From Aquatica leii (taxonomy: Eukaryota; Arthropoda; Insecta; Coleoptera; Lampyridae), in the NCBI GenBank assembly GCA_035610365.1, contig CM069433.1, positions 79,332,236 to 79,396,235 on the forward strand: 64,000 nucleotides of DNA. The letters are read 5' to 3'. The notes beneath the pieces were generated by a model. That model searched no databases. It had not been told where the DNA came from and worked only from the letters and a program-made list of their open reading frames with translations. Positions 48,625-60,370 of the stretch are shown here, in pieces (the stretch's first letter is position 1; every line of letters begins with the position of its first letter). The position numbers were made by a program, and so were the translations under genes.

Positions 48625-48835
48625 TCATACTTCATCTTAATTCGTAATACTTCATCTACTTCACTAATAATTCATAGTACTTCGTGTACTTCACTAATAA
48701 TTCATGGTACTTCATGTACTTCACCAATAATTCATAGTACTTCATATTCTTCACTTATAATTCATAGTACTTCCTGTACTTCACTAATAATTCATAGTAC
48801 TTCAGGTACTTCTTCAATAATTCATAATATTTCAT
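48625..48835 (+). repeat. 30-bp minisatellite, about seven units
   Basis: Consensus unit ACTTCACTAATAATTCAT plus AGTACTTCATGT, repeated about seven times with small changes. Because 30 is a multiple of three, the array stays open and gives a spurious 108-codon frame with a ten-residue repeat (HSTSCTSLII). I do not regard that as a gene. Confidence 0.9.
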
Positions 48836-49289
48836 CTATGAAGTATTAAGGTATTTAATAAATACACGTAAATTGTCAAAATGTTATTAGTATTGTCATA
48901 AAATAAAGAAATAAACAATCAACTTTCAACACAATCAAATTTTTAAAAAAATAAAATGAGAATATTGTTGTTAATTTTATTGCTTTTTAAAAATACAGAT
49001 TTCGAAAGACATCTACATAGCTCGCCTCATAATTTTATTTAAGTCTTGTTTATGTTGTTGGGGTAGTTTTTATTAATAGTGAATTGTTCACTACCTATTA
49101 GACATATTGGGTCTATTAAAATAAATTCTTTATTAAAAATACCTTCTCTTTTGAACGTCACTTCGATAGTGAAAAGTATCGTTCTGTGTAAAACTAGCTA
49201 GACACAAAGTCGCCTAAGTAACCAAAGGCAGTAGTTCACTCTAGGTGGATAATCATCGGATAATAATTCTTCTGCTTTTGCAGATGGCA

Positions 49290-49460
49290 CGGGTGTAATA
49301 GTTGCTCGTGCAAAACTCTCCAAACGGTCATATGACCGCAACTCATGGAAAATCTTTTCCTGTAAATCCTCTGCGCCCTTCTACAATATTTTCAGTTTCT
49401 CTAAATACTAAATGCATATCAGCATATTCAATTCTACTGAAATCGACCATTATTACAGAG
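49290..49460 (-). pseudogene. Possible DUF4817-type HTH transposase trace
   Basis: On the minus strand about 49,450-49,375 reads FSRIEYADMHLVFRETENI, close to the EYxDMHLxYGEA start of the helix-turn-helix domain found in many multiplied insect Tc1/mariner-like transposases. The rest is too degraded to follow. Position inside the TIR element would make sense for its former transposase. Confidence 0.35.
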
Positions 49461-50464
49461 AAACTATCACAAACTAAACAAAACAACAATTATTTGTAAT
49501 CATTTGTTTTGTTCCTAACCAATGCAATTTGACTGTTTAAAACGAAAGCAGATAAGTTATTCGTCACTACCAGTTTTTAAATTTTTATAACTTTTAAATT
49601 AAAAAAAATTTGGAAAAATCTTGAATATGGTTCTTGTAAATTTTTTGCATGAGAATCATAATGAATAATTATATCGTGCAGTTTTCCGGAAAATCAAGGT
49701 CAAAGCGTTTAAATGGTCGCCATTTTGAAAATGTAGACAGTTAAGTAATGGATGGCAGTGATTTTATGTTCAACCACTTTTATTGTGCAGAAAATTCTAT
49801 AACGTAACATTTTTCTCTATATTAATTTTGATAATAAAAACTGGTAAAGAATTAAATGATAACTAGCCAACATGTGCACAGTGCGATCATTTAACTACGA
49901 ACTAAAGAGTAAACGCTTGAGTAACCGAAAGTAAAATCAGTTTGAATTACCTAGCATAAAAGAAAAAAGAATCATGTGAATGAATCCGAATTTTTTATTT
50001 ATCTAATCATAACAAGCGATAACAAGTGTCTCAGAGTCGACATTTGTTTATCAACTTTATTTAAAATCAAGACCTAATTACTCATTGTACCCTAATAACA
50101 AGTGCAATTACTGCATTTCTCATGCTAGGTATTTTGTTTTTTTTTGTTAAAAGAATTAATATTTTTTTTAGTAAGTAAACTGATATACGTATAGGTATTT
50201 ATTTCGATCATCTTGCATTTAGAGAAATTAAAAAACTGTAAGGATTGAGTCAACCTGTTTTTTAAGCTTTGGTAAAATCCCCTTGTTTCGTGAAAAACCG
50301 CACTGACCGGTAGATATTAAATTTATGAAATCTAAAATTCAAGAAATATGTGATTCGTTATTATGAAAATTCATAATTAACCATTAAAATGAATATGCTC
50401 AGTTTTTTGTTGAGAATGTAGTACTAAGATTTATAGTATTTCGTTTAAATGTTCATACAAACGT

Positions 50465-50640
50465 TATGTGTTTCACATATATTACACGTACTTCACTTAT
50501 ACTTCATAGACTTCACTTATACTTCGTATACTTCACTTATACTTCACGTACTTCAATTATACTTCATGTATTTCACTGCTAATTCATGTACTTCATTAGT
50601 ACTTCACCTACTTCATATAAAGATTTTATGTACTTCATCA
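50465..50640 (+). repeat. 20-bp minisatellite, about seven degenerate units
   Basis: Units such as ACTTCACTTATACTTCATAG and ACTTCACTTATACTTCGTAT follow each other, becoming degenerate at the right end. It shares the ACTTCA word and strand with the 30-bp array 1.6 kb upstream but has a different period. The 85-codon frame across it (50,449-50,706) is chance. Confidence 0.85.
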
Positions 50641-50699
50641 CGGGTGTACACTAAACTTCACCAGTGGTTTACCCCTCGGAAAATTTTTAGATGTATCAA

Positions 50700-51442
50700 C
50701 TACTAAAAACGGTAAAAAAATTTATAAAAATTAGTAATTCAGCTTTGCGGATGACTATATTTTATTTTGTATAGTTTTCGTACGTTATAACTGTTTTTTT
50801 TTTAAACCATTCTTATTATTTTTTTAATTATTAATGCGATATTGTATCATATTGTAACGGGAAACATATGTTTTTATTTTACCATATCTAAATTTTGTAA
50901 TGTTCTCCATTAACAAACTTTAACACCGGAAATTATAGAAAATCGTTTTAAAGTTATACAAAAAAAAACCTCTTCACCAACCTGTAATAAGTAAATGTTT
51001 ATAAATTCTTGTTAAATCTTAGTAGTAATTAAATTTTATCAAAGTTCTCAAAACACACTAAAATATATAGTTAAAATTAGAATAGGTAATCACATTGTCA
51101 AAATAAGTTGATAAACTAATTACTTTATTCTCATTCAAACTTGATAAAGTCGCGAACAAAAATATCATTTTTACCTGCTTTAATTCATTACAACCTTTGT
51201 TTTATTTTAGTTTTAATGTAATTATTGTGTGACAATAATAAAAGCTTAAAACAAATTTGTTTATTTTCTTGTTTTTTAAGACTAATTTCTTTATTTTAAA
51301 TAATGTCTATTTGATAGAAACCACAAACATACAATAATTTCATTCTGTATAAAATTTTACATTTTTTTACAAAAATTGCATACTTTAATTTATTGAAATA
51401 TAATGAAGGTTAAGGTTTAATTAATAGTTATTTACAATTGAG
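50700..51442. other. Gene-free interval
   Basis: AT-rich sequence, nothing recognised. Confidence 0.45.
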
Positions 51443-51547
51443 TGCGTGTAAGTGGTATTTTACAGCGCGACAGCTTTGTTTGAAAACCGAGGCCAACGGG
51501 CGAGGTTTTCATTTAGCTGGAGCGCTGTAATACCTAAACGCACAAAA
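51443..51547. repeat. Imperfect palindrome, GC-richer than flanks
   Basis: GTGCGTGTAAGTGGTATTTTACAGCGC on the left faces GCGCTGTAATACCTAAACGCAC on the right; further in, GAAAACC and GGTTTTC pair around the loop GAGGCCAACGGGCGA. The arms pair over roughly 45 bases each with small gaps. The sequence is unlike the palindromes at 489-615 and 52,596-52,759. Family not recognised. Confidence 0.7.
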
Positions 51548-52042
51548 TTTGTATTACTACATTTTTTAGTCGACATTAGTTTAATGTAAAAAATTAACAA
51601 TTATGTGTATTTTTATATGTTGGCAATGACTGCAATTTGATAAATTTAAAATTACATTTTTTGACTATTTACCTATTACAATTTTGTTAGATAGCCACTT
51701 AGCTTACATAAAAGAAGTATAAAACACAAACCAAATGCTTAAATGTCGCACTTTTAAATGTACAATCCAAATTCGTCGGTAACTTGACAGCTGTCGATAG
51801 CGAACTGTAATCATAATTGACATAATTGTCACGAGATGGCGCATTTCTAAAAATTAATATATAAATTTAAAAATCTTTACGTTTTATCACATTTGTATCA
51901 TTAAATCTAATGTAAAGTATCATTTATTTATATAAAGTTTAGTATCATCTAATTCAGATAATGTTTAGATGTTTTTTAAAGCCTGAAATTTACTACTTGT
52001 TTTACCGCACTGTAGAAGACTTATGGAGACTAAAAAAGATTT

Positions 52043-52260
52043 TTTCCACTACTAGTTGTATACGCTTGCATTATTACGTATAATAGAAGGCCGTGAAGTT
52101 GTACTTTTTTAAGCGCAGGTAAATAATATTTCATTATTAACTAGTAGTTAATAATGAACATATTTACATTTTCTGATAATACTACAACAGTTTCAAAGAA
52201 AAAAAGTTTACCAAACTGCGTACCAAGAGCAAGAGATTTTATTTAATGCTAATTTAAGTT
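52043..52260 (+). repeat. Direct repeat copy 1 of a MITE-like element
   Basis: Starts TTCCACTACTAGTTGTATACGC and runs through GAAGTTGTACTTTTTTAAGCGCAG-type sequence to ATTTTATTTAATGCT. It matches 52,746-52,955 with perhaps one difference in six. The proposed element runs from CCACTACTAG (52,048) to CTAGTAGTGG (52,596-52,605), i.e. terminal inverted repeats of at least 10 bp. Confidence 0.7.
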
Positions 52261-52595
52261 TTCAAATCGCTCAATTAATAAATTAATTTGATTTTAAAAA
52301 GTAAGTTATTTGAAGTTCGCGCTTAATTAAATGTGAATAGTATTGAGTTAAATATGTTTTAGATATAATCAATGCTTAAAATAATAATGTTTTTAAACAA
52401 TTTAAACAACTTTAGCAATAAAAACTTACGTTATCTGTTTATTTTTGTGTTTTAAATCACAATTAAGAATTACGTCAAAATTAATTCTATTAATCTAATG
52501 ACAACTGTCAGAATTACTGACTTGATTTTTAATTTAAAATTAATATCTTAAATTTTAAATTTGATTTAGTAACAGGTAGAAAGGTTTTAATAATT

Positions 52596-52759
52596 CTAGT
52601 AGTGGAAAAAATTGTATATATAACACGGTTGAGAAGTTCATTATAACCTGCGCGATTTATATCCCTCGACGCTTCGCGTCTCGCGATATAATCTATCGCT
52701 TAGGTTATAATGATGCACTTCTCAACCTTGATATATAATATACTATTTTCCACTACTAG
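52596..52759. repeat. 164-bp imperfect palindrome (hairpin family 1)
   Basis: CTAGTAGTGGAAAAAATTGTATA at the left end mirrors TATACTATTTTCCACTACTAG at the right. Inner arms GGTTGAGAAGTTCATTATAACC and GGTTATAATGATGCACTTCTCAACC pair as well. The loop CTCGACGCTTCGCGTCTCG is G+C-rich and can itself fold. The palindrome joins the two MITE-like direct repeats. Confidence 0.85.
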
Positions 52760-53110
52760 TTGTATAGGCTTTTATTATTACGTATAATAGTAGGTTGTGA
52801 AGTTGTACTTTTTTAAGCGCAGATAAATAATATTTCATTATTAACCACTAGTCAATAATGAACACATTTGTATTTTCTGATAATTCTATAACAATTTAAA
52901 AAAAAAGTTTACAAACTATGGACAAGACATTTTATTTAATGCTTTTTTAAGAATTGAAATCGTTTATTAAATAAATTAATATATAATTATATAATATAAG
53001 ATATAATTAATGCTTAAAGCAATAGTGCTTTGCGTCTTGCTATCTGATCTGTCGCTTAGGTTACAATCATACACTTCAGAACCTTAATATATAATATAAT
53101 ATTTCAGAAT
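52746..53110 (+). repeat. Direct repeat copy 2 of the MITE-like element, internally shortened
   Basis: Follows the palindrome directly. The first ~210 bp matches 52,043-52,260; the rest matches parts of 52,350-52,390 (AGATATAATTAATGCTTAAA) and 52,700-52,740 (TCGCTTAGGTTACAATCATACACTTC), so a middle portion is missing. Non-coding. Confidence 0.7.
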
Positions 53111-56100
53111 TCTAATTTAATATTATTGGTCACCTGTTTTGGGGTTACTATTAATTCGCCCTTTAATAATTAAGAAAAATTAGATCTAGCATTAATTGTA
53201 AAAAATTACTTACGACATACTTATAATTTATTGTTTATTTAAACTGTGCTAATAACAATTTTAACATATTAATGTATAGTAGAATAGAAAGCATTTTTGC
53301 ATTTAAAAATGTTCAGTGTACAAAAAATGCATTTGAAGAATATGATTCAAGTAAAAATAGCTCTTCTAATGTTACAGCTGTAGTTATACATGTAGTTCAA
53401 CGTCAACAATTAAAAACTCCAAAAACGATCAATGCGAAAAGAAAAATATTAAATGTAAAAAATTGTGAAACATTGAACTAACAAAATCGCACAAGAAAAT
53501 TTGCATAATCTAATTTTAAGTAAATTTGGAGTGTAGAAGCATACAAACACAAAATATTAGAACATACTACACAAATAAGTTTACAGAAGCTAATTAATTT
53601 ATACCTTTAACTAAATATTATTAACGTTTTATTTATTTTACTGTAATTACAACTAATAAAATACATAATTGTAGTAAAATTTTACAAACCGTTTTATACT
53701 AATAATAAATCAAATTTAAGACAGTTCTTACTGTACTAGCTATAAAATGTATAAGTATAATATTTATTTCAACCTCATGGTAAAAATTAAGAGATTCTAA
53801 ACTTATTATAGTAGTTAAATTTAATTTTTTGAAATCATTTTATATACACATAGTAAATCTTTTTAATATAAAAACAGTTAAGGTTATAGTGCCTATTTAG
53901 CAGCTTTGGGTGTATAGAACTGCCCGTGCTATGATTTAAAAAAATTATTCAAATATAATGTTGTCCTTCACCGTGTTCAAGGTATTAGCTTAGTATTGAT
54001 TAACTAAAATAGAGCTTATTTTTAAAGTTTTTTTACGCATATATCTAAACAAACCATCGACAAACCAATTATATTTTAATTTGTCAAGATGTACCAATAC
54101 GTTATTTACAATTCTGGAAGGTAATAAAATTAATTCAAAAACCTGTTAAGTAAAACGTTATGAACAAATCGGCACAAGTCGTATGTTACAAATTATAAAA
54201 ACTTTTAGTATCGAATTTTATAACGTATAACAAAATACTTTCTTATAGTGTACAACGTTAAGTTACAAATCAGTAATTTCTTGTTTTTACTTTATTCAAA
54301 AAATAATAACAATTTTCTATGTTATTATAAAAAATTTGCTACTAAATACACAATTTTAGTTTTATCGATGTAGAAGAAGAAATTGGTAATTGTAATAAAT
54401 TGAAATAAAGACCAAAAGAGAAATCTAGTACAATGTAAGTTTATCAAGTGGTAAAATCGTGGTTAGATTGCCTAAAGCTTATTCGTAATTATACAAATGT
54501 TGATACAATCAAAACCAGAGTCCCTAACGGATACATCGTGATCAATCTTCATGCTGATATTTGTAAGGCGTTGATTAATTATTATTTCGACATAATTCAA
54601 TAGCACGCCAAAATTGCAAAACGAAAAGCTTAACACTTACAAAAATATGTTATATGTAATCATGACTTTTTTTGTTAATTATGTATTAATTGAATCTATT
54701 GAATTGTATGTCACTATAAATTATTCGAGATAATTAAAACTAAGTTCGTCCGCGTTCTGTATAATCCAGAAATGAATAACCGTAAATGTGCACAAATAAT
54801 TGATTAGATTTTAAGTAACATTCAATTTAAAATTAAAATTAAAGAGATGAGAGTAAATAAGATCAAGAGTTTACCCTTAGATGACAAAAAATTTATTGGT
54901 CTCAAGAGAAGTCGACAGTTATGTAGGTTGACTTAACGTACGATACATTTTCTTAGTAAGTGGTAACAATATTTTTTTAGAAAAAAAACTTAATTTAATT
55001 TGGCAAATTTTTTAAAAACAAAAATGCCGTTTCTTTGAAAAAGTATTTGCATAGTGGGTTTAAATAAGATATCAATAAAGTCATAAACTTTCAATTTATA
55101 AAAGTCAACTACATTAAATTCATTTAAATAATAAAAAATATAGTAAATAATAAAAATGCTAAACTAAAAAAGACTGTGTAATATGTGTTGTAATTTGTAA
55201 TTTATACTCACTGTACAAAACAACTATTAATTAATTAAACAATCATCACTACATACTTTACGTACTTAGTTTACTCTTAGACGTCTTTTAAAGAATCGCT
55301 TAAAACTGTTAATGATAGTATACAAGTTTTGTTATTGTTGAGACCATTAATTTCAATTTTTTCTAAACATATTCATTAATTATAACGTTTGTCAAATCGA
55401 TTCAATTACAACAAACTAAGACATTAATTACACAATTAAAAGTATGTAATGATTGTTTGGTTATAAAAAAGATTGATAGTGAAAATAAATTAAGTTTATT
55501 ACAAGAAATTAGTTTGAGGTTTATGTAAAAAGTAGTAACTGTTTTGCTAATAAAAAATAAGTTTTTAGTTTGTTGTGTTATATTTTAGAAACAAGAACTG
55601 CTTGTGTCCAAAAATGAAAAGAAAAAAAAACAGATTAAAAATAATTTAATCGGTTAGTAACGTTAAGTAAACCAAACTTAATTGTAATAGAAATTCAAAT
55701 TTACCACAAAATATTTTTAACACAGTTTTTATAAAAGAGAAATTATTTCAATAAGCACAACTTTTCTTATCGGTAATAGAAAGTACTTTTATATCTTTGT
55801 CAATTTAATGTAGAATAAACATTTTTAAAAACTTATGTTTAATGGACTTTTTTATCGTACTTTTTCTGATTATTTATAGCCACATTTGTGTAAAATTAAA
55901 ACAAATGCAAGGTTCTTTAATTTTGCTGACCATTGCATATTCTAATAATAAAAGATGCTTAAAAACAAACTATTTCATAAAGACAAAGTTAAACTCATAC
56001 GTTTACATTTATGTGCAACATGTCAAATCGTATTTGCTTTTACTCCCAACTACTTAAAAAAATTCACAAATAATTTTTAAAAGAAATAAATAATTTAAAT

Positions 56101-59100
56101 GTCAGTTTAGTACGAAATTTATTAAAGCATTAATAAAAATATTAAGGTAATGGTACGTATATAAATAGAGTAGTTTGTTGGCATTAATTTTGTTTATTAT
56201 TACAAAAAATAATAGCTTATTTATCAAAAGCTAGTTCGACTTTATGTAAGTTTAAAATTATATAAACGAATAATAACTATGTGCATGTAAAACTGTGAGA
56301 AGCGACAATTTGCAGTATAAAAACATCTAATTTACAAAAAATAATATAAAGTGTTAGTGTTAGTTTACGTTTTTATGTGCCCGCCTAGTTTAACTTTGAG
56401 TGAAAAAGCAATTCCAACCCAAAAATTGTACAGCGTTCCAATAACAGCGAGCTAACAAACTTGTGCCATAATGTTGATGAAATCGTTTTTGACTATACAT
56501 TCAAAATACGCCATTGTCATTGATATGACAAAAATGTTTTTAACGGCAACCGTAACTGTTTTGATTAGAAATACATAATATAATTTTTAAAAAAATATAT
56601 ACTAGATATTTATACATATATAAAAAATAAAAAAACCCTTGCAAAGACTAAAAATAAAGTGCATGTTAAATTTGTTTACAGTCGTGTACGACTCAAAGTT
56701 CAAAAGAATGTGTTGTAATCACACGAAAACCTATGTCGAGTATCAATAGTACGACAGATAAACGCATTGAAATATATTTTACTTTGACATTCAATATGTA
56801 GGAACACAAACAAAGGAAAACTATTTTTGACTACCATTTCTAACAACTTAAGTTGTATTAGCCATTCATGACTTTAAGTGAATTCAACTTTACTGTTGTT
56901 ATGTGGAAACTGCTTGCAAAAATTCGATAGATTTTAGGTCTGTAAAATTAGCAAAACATTTTGATCCTAATTAGTGCTTATTAGATCATCAGCAAATATT
57001 TTATTTGAAAGTTATAGGGAGTATAAGTTTTCTGCTGACTTCACGCCCAGCCAAAAATGTTGAGCACTAATTTTGAAAGTTTGTTAAGGATTAGTGCTTT
57101 TTTAGTGTTTATTAGTGCTTTATATCAGAGCATCAGCGCTTGCTTTAAAAATTATGAGTGGTTAAAGTTTTCTACTAACTGCTCCTATGAACAAAAATAG
57201 AGACTATGTTTTTACTGCCACCTGACGTTTACGCACAACTTCAGCTCTCATTTGACAGGTAGTTAACGCTTGTAAAACATGTGTGTATTTAGGCGGGAAA
57301 TTTAAATATTTCAAAGCTTTATAAATGATGTAAAATAGTAATTATTTTACATAAGACTGTATTCCTAATTTTGTAGCTTACATTGTACTTACAATTTCTA
57401 AAACTTAATACTTCAATACAATCTTAGTTATAAAAACAAATACAAAGTCCTTTCAGAAAAATTACATTAAATACAAGCAATGACGTTATTAATAGTAAGC
57501 AAATTCAAATATAAAATGAGAAAAACATGTCTGTATTGGCTATGTTGCGCTATCTATTGTTTACGCACATAATTAAGTACTATTTCTATTTCTGCTATTA
57601 GAGTTAACAGCTCCTGTGTGAGCTTAAGTGTACGTTCACTGTTTACACCGCACGCCGATCCATGCAAAACCGTACTCGTGTTTGTCTTTACAGATTACTG
57701 TTGTTTCATTTTGGCTTTTATTTATTTTTATGAAATACAATAAAATTTGACATCAAACTGTAAAACATAACAAACGCACCTTATTTATGAATTTAAGTAT
57801 AGAAAAAAACAATGTGAAATCTGTAGGGCAGTTTGACAGCATTCTAAATTGTAATCTTACCTAACATGATTATCAATAATGTTTGTTTTGGTTTCGAGTA
57901 ATTTAAACTTATGTAGTTTCTACGTTTATGTTTTTAATACATCAGAAAGAAAGTTAACTGTGCTCAACCAAATACTCTAAGAAAATCGTTACGTCAACTT
58001 GGGTTTAAATACAAAGAATTTTAATAAAAACATACTAACAACATCGCGTATCGATGTTGTTATTTAAGAAAGTTGCAAAAAATAATTCTCTAGGGGGTAA
58101 ATACCTATTGAATACAGTAATAATAACAAATATCACGATGCTTATTTTTTTTTAGTTTAAAAAAATAATTTTTCAGGGCGTCAAAAAGAATCGCAGCAGC
58201 ATAGTTAAACAATATAATGCATAATTGCAGTTGTCGGATTTAGATATTGCTAACTTATTAGAATGTTTGCAAATTTCACGAATCAATGTCAAAAAGTGAT
58301 GAAAAATTTTCACCATATAATGCATCTTACATAACTTAAAATATTTTAATTGACCAGAAAAATAATTTTGACTTGGTGTGTACTTACTGTCAAAATTAAA
58401 GTCATGCTTCACTTGTTTGTTTTGATAACGTACCTATTATTTATGTCAGTGTTACACTAGGAATGTCTTTAGGTACTAGCTATTTTATTAGAGAAGTCAT
58501 CACACAACCCATATTTTGTCCACTGCATCTGTGTATAAGAAATTTACTACCAATAAACAACAAAAATATTGCGGACATTAGCTATGAATTCATAAATGAA
58601 AAAATATTAAAGGCTTGAGAAACTATCAATACAAAAGACAAAGAAGCGTAAAACTGGCGTACAACTTCTTAGTTTTTTTTTAAATTATAATTAAAATTAA
58701 TTAATCGAGAAAACGACTTGGTTTAACACACTCGTCTTCTTTGTTTTTGTATTCTTACTTGTAGTGTTAATTTATTTTAAACCTAATTCGACAATATGCA
58801 ATATTTTTAAAATTAAAATCAATCAACGAAGCAATACTCCATTTTGATTTTTTGTTTATATTTCTTTTTATAATGCAACATAGATAATTATCAAATTACA
58901 TCACTCTGATCATTTATCTAATTTGACTTAATTTTTAAAAAACTGCACTAGAACCGTAATATTGTTACCTTAATGATATTTATAATTGATAAATAAATAA
59001 ATAAAAAGATTAGAAAAAGCGACGGACTTGTACAAGGCTAAAAATAAGTTTTTTATTTTCATACATTTCAAAGCATGGCCAAATGTAACAATTAAATACG

Positions 59101-59769
59101 CTTTAAAAACAACATACCAATTATAAATATTATTTACATTTTTTATGTTGTATTATATTAGTAAATAAATTAATTAAATCCATTTTAGTAGTATTATTTT
59201 TAAACTTTGATTTATTATAATAACAAAGTATCAACAATAAATAAACTTATAACATTCTTAAATATACTTATTGTCAACCGTTTGCAGAAACAACATTAAG
59301 TTTTTGTTAAATGTAACAATAGGTTTTATCGACTAGTTTGTAAACGAGTTAAAATAAATATTATGTTGCTAATGTACTGGTAAAATCAAAGATCAAAAAT
59401 CAAAGTAACTACAAGAAACTATTAACGTTGCAAAATATATTTATTGATAGCAATAATTAGGTACATAAAAGCTACCAGTTGCGTAAAATCGCAGTCATTT
59501 GTAGTTGAAGAACCGGCGGTTTAAACTTACTAATCAAACACTTTTTAAGTTCACGTTGTATTTGACTTAAATAATGACAATGATTTTAGTAACAATGTGT
59601 GGTTACGCACCCAAATAAGATAGTCTTATTAGAACTATGAATACGTGCATTGTAATATTCAAATAAGTATTAACTATGACGACGGATTAAGATCGTCTCA
59701 CGCATTTGCTTATGTGGCGTCTGTCAACCTAACCATCACTTTAACTAAAGACCCGAGACAAACTTAATT
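53111..59769. other. Gene-free interval of about 6.7 kb
   Basis: Only short chance frames (53,272-53,481; 55,842-56,057; 58,173-58,412), none with recognisable motifs. The first of these is Lys/Ser/Asn-rich and hydrophilic but unsupported. An old imperfect tandem repeat lies at 56,960-57,210. GGCGGGAAA at 57,292-57,300 resembles an E2F site; single short matches like this occur by chance. Confidence 0.45.
56960..57210 (+). repeat. Imperfect tandem repeat, about 110-120-bp unit
   Basis: GATCCTAATTAGTGCTTATTAG...ATCATCAGC...AAGTTTTCTGCTGACT...CAAAAATG is followed by GGATTAGTGCTTTTTTAG...GCATCAGCGC...AAGTTTTCTACTAACT...CAAAAATAG. Order and spacing of these words are kept in the two units. Confidence 0.6.
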
Positions 59770-60370
59770 TTAAGAAACGACTATGAATGCATGCCTAAGT
59801 CTTCAACTATTAACGATTCGATGACATTTTCTCACAACTGTTTATCTATAAAAACAGGGTCCCAAAATTCCCGCTCAAACACCAAGTTTTTAGAGGTGTT
59901 AACTGTACACTTTCCGAAAAGTTTTAAAATTCTCGTTGCCCATTCAATCAATTTAATAAATGATAGTTTTGCAAAACTCAATTCTTCTGTCTGGATCATC
60001 ATCTACAAGTTCTTAGACGATGCTCATTTTGTAAGGATCAAACTTGCCCTTCTTGCCCTTAAAACAGTTTATTGAGACAACCCTGTTTCTTATGCTATCT
60101 GACGAGTTAACAATCTTAGATTTTTAGCGAACTATTCAAGTACTTCAATATTATCGGTTTCATCAAATATCCTTGGCTTATCTCTAATAGTAAAAGATCC
60201 CGTTGCCTCAAATTGGCAACCAATTGACAAACGTACGTTTGACTTATATTTTGGGCAGAATGTCTGTTGTTAAAGGTTGTAGCTGTAAACAGTGGTTTTC
60301 CATGTCATAAATGAAAATAACTTTGACACGCTCGGCGGTAGTGTAAGTCATTGTCAATAAAATAAAAATG
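59770..60370 (-). pseudogene. Tc1/mariner-like transposase relic (HTH, DUF4817 type)
   Basis: Minus strand, from about 60,365 downward: MTYTTAERVKVIFIYDMENH opens the typical N-terminal helix-turn-helix. FEATGSFTIRDKPRIFDETD (about 60,222-60,160) and VLE...LLTRQIA..TGLSQ..VLRARR (60,150-60,050) form the second half. ELVDDDPDRRIEFCKTIIY (about 60,012-59,956) is the conserved stretch before the catalytic domain. Beyond that only scraps remain, so the DDE domain is mostly lost. Stops and frame changes occur throughout. The family is widely multiplied in insect genomes. The 94-codon plus-strand frame here is a shadow. Confidence 0.75.

Larger units (their letters stand above)
48577..50688. mobile_element. 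TIR-flanked element with two minisatellites
   Basis: The left end AAAATTTCGAGGGGTTAACC (48,578-48,597) matches the reverse complement of the right end, AAAATTTTCCGAGGGGTAAACC (about 50,664-50,686). The match goes on inward through GGAAGAAATCATGTACACC against GGTGAAGTTTAGTGTACACC. Each end is followed internally by an array built on the word ACTTCA. The element begins about 37 bp after the piggyBac right end. No clear target duplication. The inner 1.6 kb has a weak transposase-like trace (see 49,290-49,460). Family unknown. Confidence 0.6.

Noticed and set aside
48523-48849. 108-codon open frame with a ten-residue repeat
   Set aside because: It is the translation of a 30-bp minisatellite. A period divisible by three keeps it open by arithmetic, and there is no other evidence of a gene.
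57292-57300. E2F-site-like GGCGGGAAA marking a promoter
   Set aside because: A single nine-base match with no transcript, start codon or exon nearby is not enough.
59791-60075. 94-codon plus-strand frame
   Set aside because: The minus strand carries recognisable transposase motifs; the plus-strand frame is its shadow.
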